DNA from: DATGPD01 sp041398565
GTDB lineage: Bacteria > Planctomycetota > UBA1135 > UBA2386
DNA length: 64,000 nucleotides
NCBI GenBank assembly: GCA_041398565.1
Contig: JAWKUN010000002.1
Span: 496,001-560,000 of the forward strand
Reading direction: 5' to 3'
Below are positions 26,078 through 34,287 of this stretch, in pieces. Every line of letters begins with the position of its first letter. Position 1 is the stretch's first letter. The notes under the pieces were generated by a model. It ran no database searches. It was not told the DNA's origin and worked only from the letters and a program-made list of their open reading frames with translations. The translations under genes were made by a program, and so were the position numbers.

Positions 26078-28453
26078 ATGCTCTCCCGCATCTGCCGCGC
26101 AGTCGTTTGCGCGTTCGCGCTCGCGGTTTGTGCCCACGCCCAGACCGGCCGCAACATCATCATCACGTCCGCTGCCCGCCTGGGTGGCACCCTCGGCGTC
26201 GGCATCCAGCACCCGCCGAGCGCCGGAGGCCACTACTACGAGGCCTATTTCTCGGCACCGACGCAGGCCGTCACGCCGATCCCGTTCCCCAACGTCTCGG
26301 GCGTCCTGCTGCTGATCCAGAATCAGATGCAGATGCTCTACAACGGGTTCCTCACCAACACCGGTTTCACCCCCACGACGTTCCCCGTGCCGAGCAACGT
26401 CGCACTGCTGGGCGTGGTGTTCGAGCTGCAGGAAGTCGACTTCGACCCGGTCACCGGCAACGCGTGGCTGTCAGACAACGACGTGACCGTCGGCATCATT
26501 CCGGGTCTGTGCAAGGTCGACTTCGCCTGCGGCACCACCGCATCGACCACGGCCGGTGACATGCAGCTGCAGACGGTCGACGACAACACGGTCGGCCAGC
26601 CGGTGATCGGACCTTTGGCCAGATTCTCCTACCAGGTCATCCGCCACCGCGGCCAGGAGGGCTTCGTGGAGGGCTACGCCGGCACCTTCAGCGCCACCTC
26701 GCACAATTCGGACGTGTGCTCGGTGATGGCGCAGCGTCCGGCTCGTCGCCTGGCCAATGCCGGATACCAGGTCGTGTCCCTCCCCAATGACTACGACGTG
26801 GCGATCGTGCGCGACTTCGCCAACCCCAAGCAGTTCAGCATGCTGTCGTACTACCGGCCCGACGGTACCGCGCGCATCATTCCGAACACGACGGTGACCG
26901 ACACCGGCACCAGCGCCAACCCGGCGAGCAACCTGCTGCCGTACGTGGCCTTCTCCGACGACGGTCGTTTCGGTGCGGTCGTCGTGCACGACACCAACAC
27001 CGCGGTGGCCGACCGCGTGCTCGCCTTCCGCACCGACGGCAGCGTCCCGGCCATCGACATCACCGCCACCTCGCCAGCGAGCGCGACCTATCAGGACGCC
27101 AGCGTCTTCTTCACCGCCGACTTCATCGTCGTGGCTGGCGACCTTGGCTGGTACTGGACGTCATCGACCTCGCCGTCGACCTTGCAACCGCTGACGATGC
27201 CCAACACGGCGGCCAGCAATCGACCGCCGATCCACGTCTTCCCGTTCAGCTGGCGGGTGACGCGCGACGCCGCGGCCGCCTACTTCCCCGCCGGCAGCGA
27301 CCCGGCCGCCAACCGCGGCGAGATGGACATCTACAAGCTGACCAACAACGCCGGGACACCGCAGGTCGTCAACTTCACCAACTTCGCCAGCCCGACCGGC
27401 ATCGCCGAATTCGGCTACAGCGCGATCACCCCGTCCACGTCGACCGCGTCGTCGAACGGCATCAAGTGCTCGGTGTCGCCCAACGGCGCCAAGATCGCCT
27501 TCCTGGGAGCCACCTCGGTCACGACGGCCTTCCCCGGCGTCTACATCGCCGACGGCGTCAATCCGCCGCAGCTGATCACCATCACCAACGCGACCTTCTA
27601 CTCGGAGGTCGCATTCGTGAACGGAGCCACGGTGGTGTTCTTCGCCGGATCGCCCACCGCGCACGACCTCTTCAAGTTCGACCTCCTCACCAACCAGATC
27701 GGGCGTCTGACCCGCACCGCCGACATCAAGACGCGTGGCCAGTTCTGGTCGCTGAACAAGGCCTACTGGTATTTCGTCCGCTCGAACGACGCGAGCACGG
27801 TGAACAACATCATCGGCCTGCACGCGTCGACGGCGACGCTGCGGGACATCACCGGCAACGAGTTCGTGAACGGACCCGCACCCGCGATCCGCACCGGTTC
27901 GTTCAACACCACCGCCGACCCCTGGTTCGCCCTCGAGATGCAGATGCGCTTCTCCAACGACGGCTACGCCTACTTCACGGCGCGCCGCGAAACGGGCACG
28001 ACCGGCGTGTTCGAGGACGCCAACGTGTTCCGCTTCGATGTCGAGCGCGGACTACCGGCGCAGATGCTGACCAACTACTCGGCCACCGGCTCGGCGTCGG
28101 CCATCCTCAACAACGAGAGCCTGACCATCTCGCACACCGGCAAGCTGCTGGCCTGGGGCATGCGTCGCGGCTCCGGCGGCGAGGAAGTCTTCTACATGCC
28201 GAGCGCGGGCGGACTGGTGCGCCAGGTGTCGATCCCACTCACCGCCGGGCAGTCGATCACCGACGGTTCGATCTTCTTCACCTGCGACCCGACGACCGGC
28301 GTGGTCTGGTCGGCCGGCACGGGCTCGACGTCGGTGCCCAACAACCTCGCGCGTGTCGAGTGGTCGCCGCTGGGCGGACCTTCGATCCCGCTGGTGCTGA
28401 CGCCGTTGCCGTCCGGACCGACGGTGTATCAGGTCATCGGCACGCACGACTGA
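26078..28453 (+). CDS. Secreted TolB/WD40-like protein of unknown function
   Basis: A 791-residue protein from ATG 26078 with a signal peptide (MLSRICRAVVCAFALAVCAHA). The body has repeated beta-propeller-like segments of PD40/TolB style: FSDDGRFGAVVVHD, VSPNGAKIAFLG, GVYIADGVNPPQLITI, HDLFKFDLLTNQIGRLTR, ISHTGKLLAWGMRRGSGGEEVFYMPS. No catalytic triad is visible, so a binding or structural role is more likely than a peptidase. It begins downstream of the best promoter in the window and ends at a bidirectional terminator, so it is probably monocistronic. Confidence 0.78.
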   Translation: MLSRICRAVVCAFALAVCAHAQTGRNIIITSAARLGGTLGVGIQHPPSAGGHYYEAYFSAPTQAVTPIPFPNVSGVLLLIQNQMQMLYNGFLTNTGFTPTTFPVPSNVALLGVVFELQEVDFDPVTGNAWLSDNDVTVGIIPGLCKVDFACGTTASTTAGDMQLQTVDDNTVGQPVIGPLARFSYQVIRHRGQEGFVEGYAGTFSATSHNSDVCSVMAQRPARRLANAGYQVVSLPNDYDVAIVRDFANPKQFSMLSYYRPDGTARIIPNTTVTDTGTSANPASNLLPYVAFSDDGRFGAVVVHDTNTAVADRVLAFRTDGSVPAIDITATSPASATYQDASVFFTADFIVVAGDLGWYWTSSTSPSTLQPLTMPNTAASNRPPIHVFPFSWRVTRDAAAAYFPAGSDPAANRGEMDIYKLTNNAGTPQVVNFTNFASPTGIAEFGYSAITPSTSTASSNGIKCSVSPNGAKIAFLGATSVTTAFPGVYIADGVNPPQLITITNATFYSEVAFVNGATVVFFAGSPTAHDLFKFDLLTNQIGRLTRTADIKTRGQFWSLNKAYWYFVRSNDASTVNNIIGLHASTATLRDITGNEFVNGPAPAIRTGSFNTTADPWFALEMQMRFSNDGYAYFTARRETGTTGVFEDANVFRFDVERGLPAQMLTNYSATGSASAILNNESLTISHTGKLLAWGMRRGSGGEEVFYMPSAGGLVRQVSIPLTAGQSITDGSIFFTCDPTTGVVWSAGTGSTSVPNNLARVEWSPLGGPSIPLVLTPLPSGPTVYQVIGTHD

Positions 28454-28468
28454 GCGCCGCCGCCACGC

Positions 28469-28509
28469 AGCCGGTGCACGCCGATCGCACGAGCGACCGC
28501 GCACCGGCT
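28469..28509. terminator. Bidirectional hairpin terminator
   Basis: AGCCGGTGC / GCACCGGCT, a perfect 9-bp stem with a 23-nt loop, placed between the convergent secreted-protein gene (stop 28453) and the sigma-factor gene (stop 28530). A T-run is lacking. Confidence 0.55.
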
Positions 28510-28529
28510 TCGTGGTGACGGCCCGCACC

Positions 28530-29126
28530 CTACTCGAGGGCCGCCGCCAGCCGCGCCAGGGCGCGGCTGAGCTGAACCCGCACGGCACCCTCGGACTTGC
28601 CCTGACGCTCGCCGATCTGGGCCGAGGTCAGACCGACCACGCGCGAGAGGATGACCACCTCGCGGTAGCCCTCGGGCAGGCTGTCGATCGCCTTCTCGAT
28701 CCGCGCCACCTCGTCGCGCGAGCTGAGCTGGCGCGTCGGCGTCGCCAGGGTGGCGTAGGCGTCGCCCAATTCGCGGTCGCCGTGCGTGCCGGCCACCTCC
28801 CGCCTCAGGTCGCGCTTGCCGGCCAAGGCCATGTTGCGATGGTTGCGGATCTTGTTGAGGGCCAGCGCGAACAGCCAGTGCCGGAACGAGCCCTCGTCGC
28901 GCCACTCGAACTGATCGAGGTTCTGCAGCACCTGGCGGCAGGCCGTCTGGACCAGGTCGGACTCGGCCTCACGCGCTCGCAGGATGTGGTCCGACCGCAG
29001 GCGGACGAAAGCACGCAGCGCCGGCAGGTAGCGCAGGAGGAGCGCGCCGCTCGCCGCCTGATCGCCGCCCTGCGCCGCCGCCACGAGTTGCTGCGTCGGG
29101 GCGTTCGCACCATGCTCGGTCGCCAT
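28530..29126 (-). CDS. ECF-type RNA polymerase sigma factor
   Basis: A 198-residue sigma-70 family protein. Region 2 is visible as SDLVQTACRQVLQNLDQFEWRDEGSFRHWLFALALNKIRNHRNM, and region 4 as a helix-turn-helix in SLPEGYREVVILSRVVGLTSAQIGERQGKSEGAVRVQLSRALARL. It belongs to the planctomycete-rich ECF type whose region 2.1 has DLVQ and WLFALALNKI. It is divergent from a Ser/Thr kinase gene at 29515 across a 388-base gap, a head-to-head arrangement instead of the usual tandem one. Regulation by that kinase is an inference. Confidence 0.88.
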   Translation of the reverse strand: MATEHGANAPTQQLVAAAQGGDQAASGALLLRYLPALRAFVRLRSDHILRAREAESDLVQTACRQVLQNLDQFEWRDEGSFRHWLFALALNKIRNHRNMALAGKRDLRREVAGTHGDRELGDAYATLATPTRQLSSRDEVARIEKAIDSLPEGYREVVILSRVVGLTSAQIGERQGKSEGAVRVQLSRALARLAAALE

Positions 29127-29514
29127 GGCATCCAGTCTCGCCGATGATGACGCCGGACGACAGGTCGGTGCGCCCCGAGATCAGGGCCCGATCGCGGCCC
29201 GCGCTGCGAGTGGTGTGGGCCTCGCGGGCGCCCCCGAAGTTCGCGGCAGCGTCTTTCGCCTGGGCGCGAATCACGAACTGCGACCCGCGATCCGTTGCCG
29301 CGCGTGGCCGACGGAGAATGCGCTGTAACAGCGAGCGGCGCCGGCGTTTTCCAGGCACACGAGACGAGATCCACCCGGCGCGAAGGGCCGAAGCGGGCAC
29401 CAAACCCTGGCTGCCGGCACCGGGGCCGCCATGCGACTCCCTCGTGCGGGTCACGTCGAGCGCGGCGCTCGGCAACGTCGGACGCCTCCGATGGCACAAT
29501 GCCGCATCCCGTCC
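29127..29514. promoter_or_regulatory. Divergent intergenic region between sigma factor and kinase
   Basis: About 388 bases that should hold both divergent promoters. No consensus hexamers, strong inverted repeats or protein-like frames were identified. An in-frame ATG at 29491 may be the true kinase start. Confidence 0.4.
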
Positions 29515-32283
29515 ATGTCTCGCCATTTCGATCCCAAGGACCGCGGAACCCCAAACCGCGAGGGCCCAGACCGTGGTGCCCCAGACCGTGACGCTCTGAC
29601 GCCGGACGACCCCGTCGAAGAACTGCTCGGGGAATGCCTGGAGCACGCCGAGTCCGATTGGGACACCGCGCTGGCCGCCATCTGCGAGGCAAACCCCCAG
29701 CACGCCGTCGCCCTGCGCCGGCGGTTCGCCGCCCTGCAGCGCATCGGCTTCGCGCACGGCGAGGCCTCGCCGGCCCAGGATCTCGCCGTCGCGCGCGAGC
29801 TGGCCGCCAGCGAACCCGAGATGGCTGCCGCCCTCGCCGACGCCGCGGGGATCGATCTCACCGACCTCCCGGGCGTGCCGCCGCCGGCCGACCTGCGTCT
29901 CGGCACCCGGCTCGCCGGCCGCTACCACCTCACGGCACGTGTTGGCGCCGGAGCCATGGGCGTCGTCTATCGGGCCCGCGACGAGGACCTCGGGCGCGAC
30001 GTCGCCATCAAGTTGCTCGAAGCGGGACGCTTCGCCGACGGCAAGGCCGAGGCGCGCTTCCTGCAAGAAGCCGAACTCCTGGCGCAGCTCCGTCATCCCG
30101 CGATCGTCACCCTGTTCGACCGCGGCCGCAGCGACGCTGGCGAGCTGTTCCTGGTGATGGAACTCCTCGACGGCGTGCCGATGACGCAAGCCCTCGAGGC
30201 CGCGGGGACGGCTGGCGACCGCGCCGGCATCGAAGGGCTGCAGCGCGCGCTCGGACAGCCGGTCGCGGAGCGCAGCTTCGTGCGCCAGGTCGTGCGGTGG
30301 ATGGCCGAACTCGCCGAGGGTCTGGCGGCCGCCCATCGGCTCGGCATCCTCCACCGAGACGTCAAGCCCTCCAACGTCTTCCTGTGCCGTGACGGCCGTG
30401 CCGTCCTGCTCGACTTCGGCATCGCTACGCGCGGCGGCGACCTCACCGCCGCGGGCACCGTGTTGGGCACCCCGTGGTACATGGCCCCGGAGCAAGCCGT
30501 CGCCGGCGGTCGGCTCACCCCGGCGCTCGACGTGTACGGCCTCACCTCGTGCCTGTACCACCTGCTCACCGGCCGGCCCCCGTTCGACGGTGACGCCATG
30601 GCGGTGTTGGCGCGCATCGCCCGCGAGGACCCCCCGCTCCTCTCGGTGCAGCGACCGGACCTGTCTCGCGACCTGCACGCCATCGTCGAGACCGGCATGG
30701 CGCGCGAGCCGCACGACCGCTACGGCAGCGCCGACCTGCTCGCCCAGGACCTGCGCGCCTTCCTCGAGCACCGACCGGTGCGCGCCCGCCCGCTGTCGCG
30801 CGCGACCCGCCTGTGGCGCGCAGCCAAGCGCCGGCCAGCATGGTTGGCGCTGGCGGCAGCGGGCGTGCTCGTCCTCGCCCTCGGCAGCGGCCTCGCCGTG
30901 GCGCACGCGCGCGAGAGCGCGCACGCCCGCAGGGAACGCAAGGCCGAGATCGAGGCCCGCCTGCCGGAGTCCCTGGCGTTCGAGGGTGACCCGGAGCAAC
31001 GCCTCCTGGAGTGCGTGCGTCCCGAGCACCGCGCCTTCCTCGCCGAGCTCGACGAGCTGATCGAGCTGGACCCCGACGACCTGCCGCCACGCCTGTGGCG
31101 CGCCGCGCTGCGTCTGGACGAGGGGCAGCACGACGCCGCGGCAGGAGACCTCGCACACGTGGCCGGGCACTCCACGTCGGCGTACCTGCGCGCCGTGGCG
31201 GACCGCTACCAACAGGCCGCGCGCGACCTGCGCGGCACCAAGGCGATCGACCTGAGCAATCTGGGAGTCGCTCCGACGACGCCAGCCGAGTGCTTCGTCG
31301 CCGGCTTCCACGAGCTGCGCAACCGCCACGTCGAGGGCTTCGCCAAGCGCGCCGAAGACCTGCTGGGCCGCGCCAGCGCGGCGTACCTGCCGGCGCGCGA
31401 TCTGCACCTGCTGGCGATGCTCGCGCGCGCCGACTTCGAGGACGACGTGTCGCTGTTCCACGCCACCATCGAGGAATCGCTGCGCCTCGAGGGTGTGTAC
31501 GGCCACCCGACGGCGCGCACCTGCGCCGTGCGCGGCGCCGCCCAGGCGCGCCTATCGCTCGGCTCCGCAGCCATCGCGTCGCTCGAGCAGTCGCTGGCGC
31601 TGCGCCCCGATCGGCACGGACCGCTGCAGAACCTGGCCGTGGCGTACCACGCCCTCGGCGACCTGGACAAGGCCGAGGCCGCCGTCGCCAAAGCAGCCGA
31701 GCTGCGACCGCACTTCTGGAACACGGCCTTCCTGCGCGCGCAGATCCTGACCGACCGCCGGGAGTTCGCGCGTGCCGCGGCCGCGGCCGCAGCGCTGCCG
31801 GAGACCGGCGGCCCGGGCGCCGCCTGGAAGAAGCACTACCTGCTCGGCTGCATCGCCGCCGAAGAACTCTGGCAGGTACGGCTCGCCGATGCCGAGGATC
31901 CGCGGGTGCACGCGCTCGCCGAGACGGCGCTGCGCGAGCTCGACCTCGCCTACGAAGCGACGACGTCGGGCCGGGCGCGGGTCGAGAACCGGCGCGTGTT
32001 CGTGCGCGCGGTGGTCGCCGGCGACGACGACGAAGCCTGCGTACGCCTCCTCGCCGAGCTCAGCGGCAGGGTGGAGGATCCCTTCATCCTGCACGTGCTG
32101 ACGGAACTGCTGCCCGCGGGAGGTCTGTCGGCGCGGACCGTCGCCTACCTGCGCTACTACCTGGCGCGCCTGGCACAGCACGGCGCCCCCCAAGACCCGA
32201 CGCAGAAGCTGCTCGTGCAGAAAGCCCTCGAGCAAGTCAAGCGCTCCGCCGCGACACCGCCTTCCCACGACAACGCCAAATGA
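29515..32283 (+). CDS. Ser/Thr protein kinase with C-terminal TPR domain
   Basis: A 922-residue protein (ATG 29515; ATG 29491 is an alternative). An N-terminal ~130-residue helical region is followed by a Hanks kinase domain: Gly loop GAGAMGVVYRA at about 144-154, Lys about 166 (VAIKLL), HRDVKPSN at about 280-287, DFG about 300, GTPWYMAPEQ. One transmembrane helix lies at about 442-464 (WLALAAAGVLVLALGSGLAV), then an extracytoplasmic helical region with TPR-like repeats (PLQNLAVAYHALGDLDKAEAAVAKAAEL). This is the classic planctomycete kinase-TM-TPR layout. Its stop overlaps the ATG of the next gene (ATGA at 32280-32283). Confidence 0.88.
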   Translation: MSRHFDPKDRGTPNREGPDRGAPDRDALTPDDPVEELLGECLEHAESDWDTALAAICEANPQHAVALRRRFAALQRIGFAHGEASPAQDLAVARELAASEPEMAAALADAAGIDLTDLPGVPPPADLRLGTRLAGRYHLTARVGAGAMGVVYRARDEDLGRDVAIKLLEAGRFADGKAEARFLQEAELLAQLRHPAIVTLFDRGRSDAGELFLVMELLDGVPMTQALEAAGTAGDRAGIEGLQRALGQPVAERSFVRQVVRWMAELAEGLAAAHRLGILHRDVKPSNVFLCRDGRAVLLDFGIATRGGDLTAAGTVLGTPWYMAPEQAVAGGRLTPALDVYGLTSCLYHLLTGRPPFDGDAMAVLARIAREDPPLLSVQRPDLSRDLHAIVETGMAREPHDRYGSADLLAQDLRAFLEHRPVRARPLSRATRLWRAAKRRPAWLALAAAGVLVLALGSGLAVAHARESAHARRERKAEIEARLPESLAFEGDPEQRLLECVRPEHRAFLAELDELIELDPDDLPPRLWRAALRLDEGQHDAAAGDLAHVAGHSTSAYLRAVADRYQQAARDLRGTKAIDLSNLGVAPTTPAECFVAGFHELRNRHVEGFAKRAEDLLGRASAAYLPARDLHLLAMLARADFEDDVSLFHATIEESLRLEGVYGHPTARTCAVRGAAQARLSLGSAAIASLEQSLALRPDRHGPLQNLAVAYHALGDLDKAEAAVAKAAELRPHFWNTAFLRAQILTDRREFARAAAAAAALPETGGPGAAWKKHYLLGCIAAEELWQVRLADAEDPRVHALAETALRELDLAYEATTSGRARVENRRVFVRAVVAGDDDEACVRLLAELSGRVEDPFILHVLTELLPAGGLSARTVAYLRYYLARLAQHGAPQDPTQKLLVQKALEQVKRSAATPPSHDNAK

Positions 32284-33764
32284 GACCACTCTCGCTCCTG
32301 CTCGCGTCGCTCTGCGCCGCCGCGCACGCCCAGTGCGTGCAACTGTCGCAGCCGCCCTTCGCCGGCGGTCAGTTCTTCCTTTCCCTCGAAGACAACGGCC
32401 GCCTCACCGGCGAGCGTCTCAAGTGCGAGGGCTTCAGCGCCTCGGCCCCGGTGTCCTGGCCGCTGCCAGCGCCCCTGCCCACCACGCCCGACTTCGACCT
32501 CGACCGCGCCTTCCGCCGCCTGCTGTCGCCGAGTTGCAGCATTCCGGCGTCGAGCCCACTGCCCGACATCGACGCGATCAGCCTGGGCATCGACTGGGTG
32601 CAGGCGGACCCCGACGGCTTCGTGGCGGTGAATCCGAATGCCTGGGGCACCCTGACCTTCGCCGTGTCGAGGGACGCCCAGGGTCGCGCCGGCTCGGCGG
32701 TGTCGCTCGAGGCGCGCGACCCCGGCGGTCCCGGCGCCGACCTGTTCAGCTACGTGCTGCGCGGCAGCGTCATGCCCAGCTACCTGGTGGGCCGAACCGT
32801 GCGCGCCCAGGAAGCGGGCGAGATGGGCCTGACCACCGACTCGCAGATCGATGCCCTCGACCAGATGATCCCGATGTACCGCACCGACCCGGCCATGCAG
32901 TCGGCGTTGGGGCGGCTGCCGGCCAACCCCACCCTCTACTTCTCGGTGACCGCGGCCACCGTGAACCTGGTGCCGACGCCATGGTGGGGTGGCATTCCGA
33001 CCGTCGAGCGCACCGGCGGCGTGATCTTCCAGACGACCTGGACCGGACAGCAGTGGGGCTGCGTGCTGCCTTGGCGCTATCCGCGCCAGCTCGGACTCTC
33101 GGCGTGCGAGGACATCGACGCCCTGGCGCTCGAGGCCTCGCGCGGCGTGATGCTGATCTCGACGGTCGCCGGCGGCTGCGTCAGACGCGACCAGATCCTG
33201 TTCGTCGACCTCAACGCCGACGCGCCGACCCCGGTGCCCTACCAAACGACCACGTCGGGCGGCGACACGCCGGTCAGCGCCGACGCCGGTCTACTCGGCG
33301 CCGATGACGTCCGGGCGATCTGCTCGCTCGATCCGGTGACCCCGCGGCGCAACTCGACGGCGCCGATCAACGTGCTGCGCTCGACCATCGCCACGCCGAC
33401 CACCTCGCTCACCTTTCCGGGCATCCCGCGCACGTTGCACGGCACGATGTTCCTCGCCTGCCATACCGGCGGCGCCGCCGAGCTGGCCACCTACGGGCTC
33501 GGCTGGCCGCGAGAGGTCGAGGCGAACGGGCTGGTCGCGGCCTTCCTCACCGTCCCCGGCTTCGCCGGCGCACCGGTGCCGCTCGCGGTGTTCGCGCGCA
33601 ACCCGCGGCCGACGTTCTGCGGCGACCCGCAGGCATTGAAGCTGCCGATCCCGCCACACCTGCGGCTGCAAGCGCCGGCGGTGCGCATCGAGATCTCCTG
33701 GCTCGGTTTGAACAGCAATAGCAACGCCTTCGGGCAGGCTCATCCGCTGTCGATCGAACTCTGA
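32280..33764 (+). CDS. Secreted protein of unknown function coupled to the kinase gene
   Basis: A 494-residue protein starting at ATG 32280, overlapping the kinase stop by four bases. The N-terminus is a signal peptide (MRPLSLLLASLCAAAHA) with cleavage before QCVQLSQ. The mature protein is beta-rich with scattered cysteine pairs (QWGCVLPW, LSACEDIDAL, GGCVRRDQ, RAICSLD, FLACHTGG), suggesting disulfides. The family is not recognised. Strict overlap with the kinase gene means it is probably made together with it and may be an extracytoplasmic partner of the TPR domain; that role is inferred. Confidence 0.72.
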   Translation: MRPLSLLLASLCAAAHAQCVQLSQPPFAGGQFFLSLEDNGRLTGERLKCEGFSASAPVSWPLPAPLPTTPDFDLDRAFRRLLSPSCSIPASSPLPDIDAISLGIDWVQADPDGFVAVNPNAWGTLTFAVSRDAQGRAGSAVSLEARDPGGPGADLFSYVLRGSVMPSYLVGRTVRAQEAGEMGLTTDSQIDALDQMIPMYRTDPAMQSALGRLPANPTLYFSVTAATVNLVPTPWWGGIPTVERTGGVIFQTTWTGQQWGCVLPWRYPRQLGLSACEDIDALALEASRGVMLISTVAGGCVRRDQILFVDLNADAPTPVPYQTTTSGGDTPVSADAGLLGADDVRAICSLDPVTPRRNSTAPINVLRSTIATPTTSLTFPGIPRTLHGTMFLACHTGGAAELATYGLGWPREVEANGLVAAFLTVPGFAGAPVPLAVFARNPRPTFCGDPQALKLPIPPHLRLQAPAVRIEISWLGLNSNSNAFGQAHPLSIEL

Positions 33765-33940
33765 TCTCGGCGTGCACGGTCGCGGTTGCCAGTCCCGACG
33801 GCGACCGGTTCGACGCGTGCAACCGCACGGCCTCGTGCTATGGTGCCGCGCCACCCAGGCCCGGATCGCGGCGGCGACTCGCGCACGAGCCTCGCGCAGC
33901 GAGGCAAGTCACGCCCGGCCGGCGCCCCCATCCCAATCGT

Positions 33941-33945
33941 GAGGA
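33941..33945 (+). promoter_or_regulatory. Shine-Dalgarno of the lysine-rich protein gene
   Basis: GAGGA with a 5-base spacer before ATG 33951. Worth noting because most genes in the window have no such site. Confidence 0.65.
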
Positions 33946-33950
33946 ATCCG

Positions 33951-34220
33951 ATGGCGAGTAGACGCACGACCCACCGCAGCACCGCCGGCAAGAAGCTGTA
34001 CGCCGTCCGCGACGCTGAGGGCCAGTTCGAGGACATCCAGACCTACGCGCGCGCACACGCCGCCGACCTGCGTCAGACCAGCAGCGACGAAGCGGCGGCA
34101 GCGGCCAAGGCCGGCAAGAAGAAGGCGAAGAAGAAGGCGAAGGCGACCGCGGCCACGAAGACGACGAAGAAGGCCACCAAGAAGAAGACCGCCAAGAAGA
34201 AGGCGGCGCGCAAGGCCTGA
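33951..34220 (+). CDS. Small lysine-rich, histone H1-like nucleoid protein
   Basis: An 89-residue basic protein. Residues 1-45 form a conserved head (RTTHRSTAGKKLYAVRD, GQFEDIQTYARAHAADLRQ) found in small proteins across many bacteria. Residues 50-89 form a Lys/Ala/Thr tail of KKAKKKAK and TKKATKKK type, like the C-terminal tails of histone H1 and bacterial Hc1-like proteins. It probably binds nucleic acid non-specifically in the cytoplasm. The start is fixed by a GAGGA Shine-Dalgarno. Longer in-frame starts upstream to 33786 are not supported. Confidence 0.8.
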   Translation: MASRRTTHRSTAGKKLYAVRDAEGQFEDIQTYARAHAADLRQTSSDEAAAAAKAGKKKAKKKAKATAATKTTKKATKKKTAKKKAARKA

Positions 34221-34275
34221 GCCGCGGCGCTCGGGCTGCACGGTCGTCGAACTCGGATCGCGACCGGCCACCGCC

Positions 34276-34281
34276 TATCCT
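34276..34281 (+). promoter_or_regulatory. Possible -10 element (TATCCT) of a leaderless transcript
   Basis: TATCCT ends 6 bases before ATG 34288, exactly as at the sulfatase gene (39219-39224). Transcription would start at the A of the ATG. No Shine-Dalgarno is possible. Confidence 0.45.
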
Positions 34282-34287
34282 GTCGGC

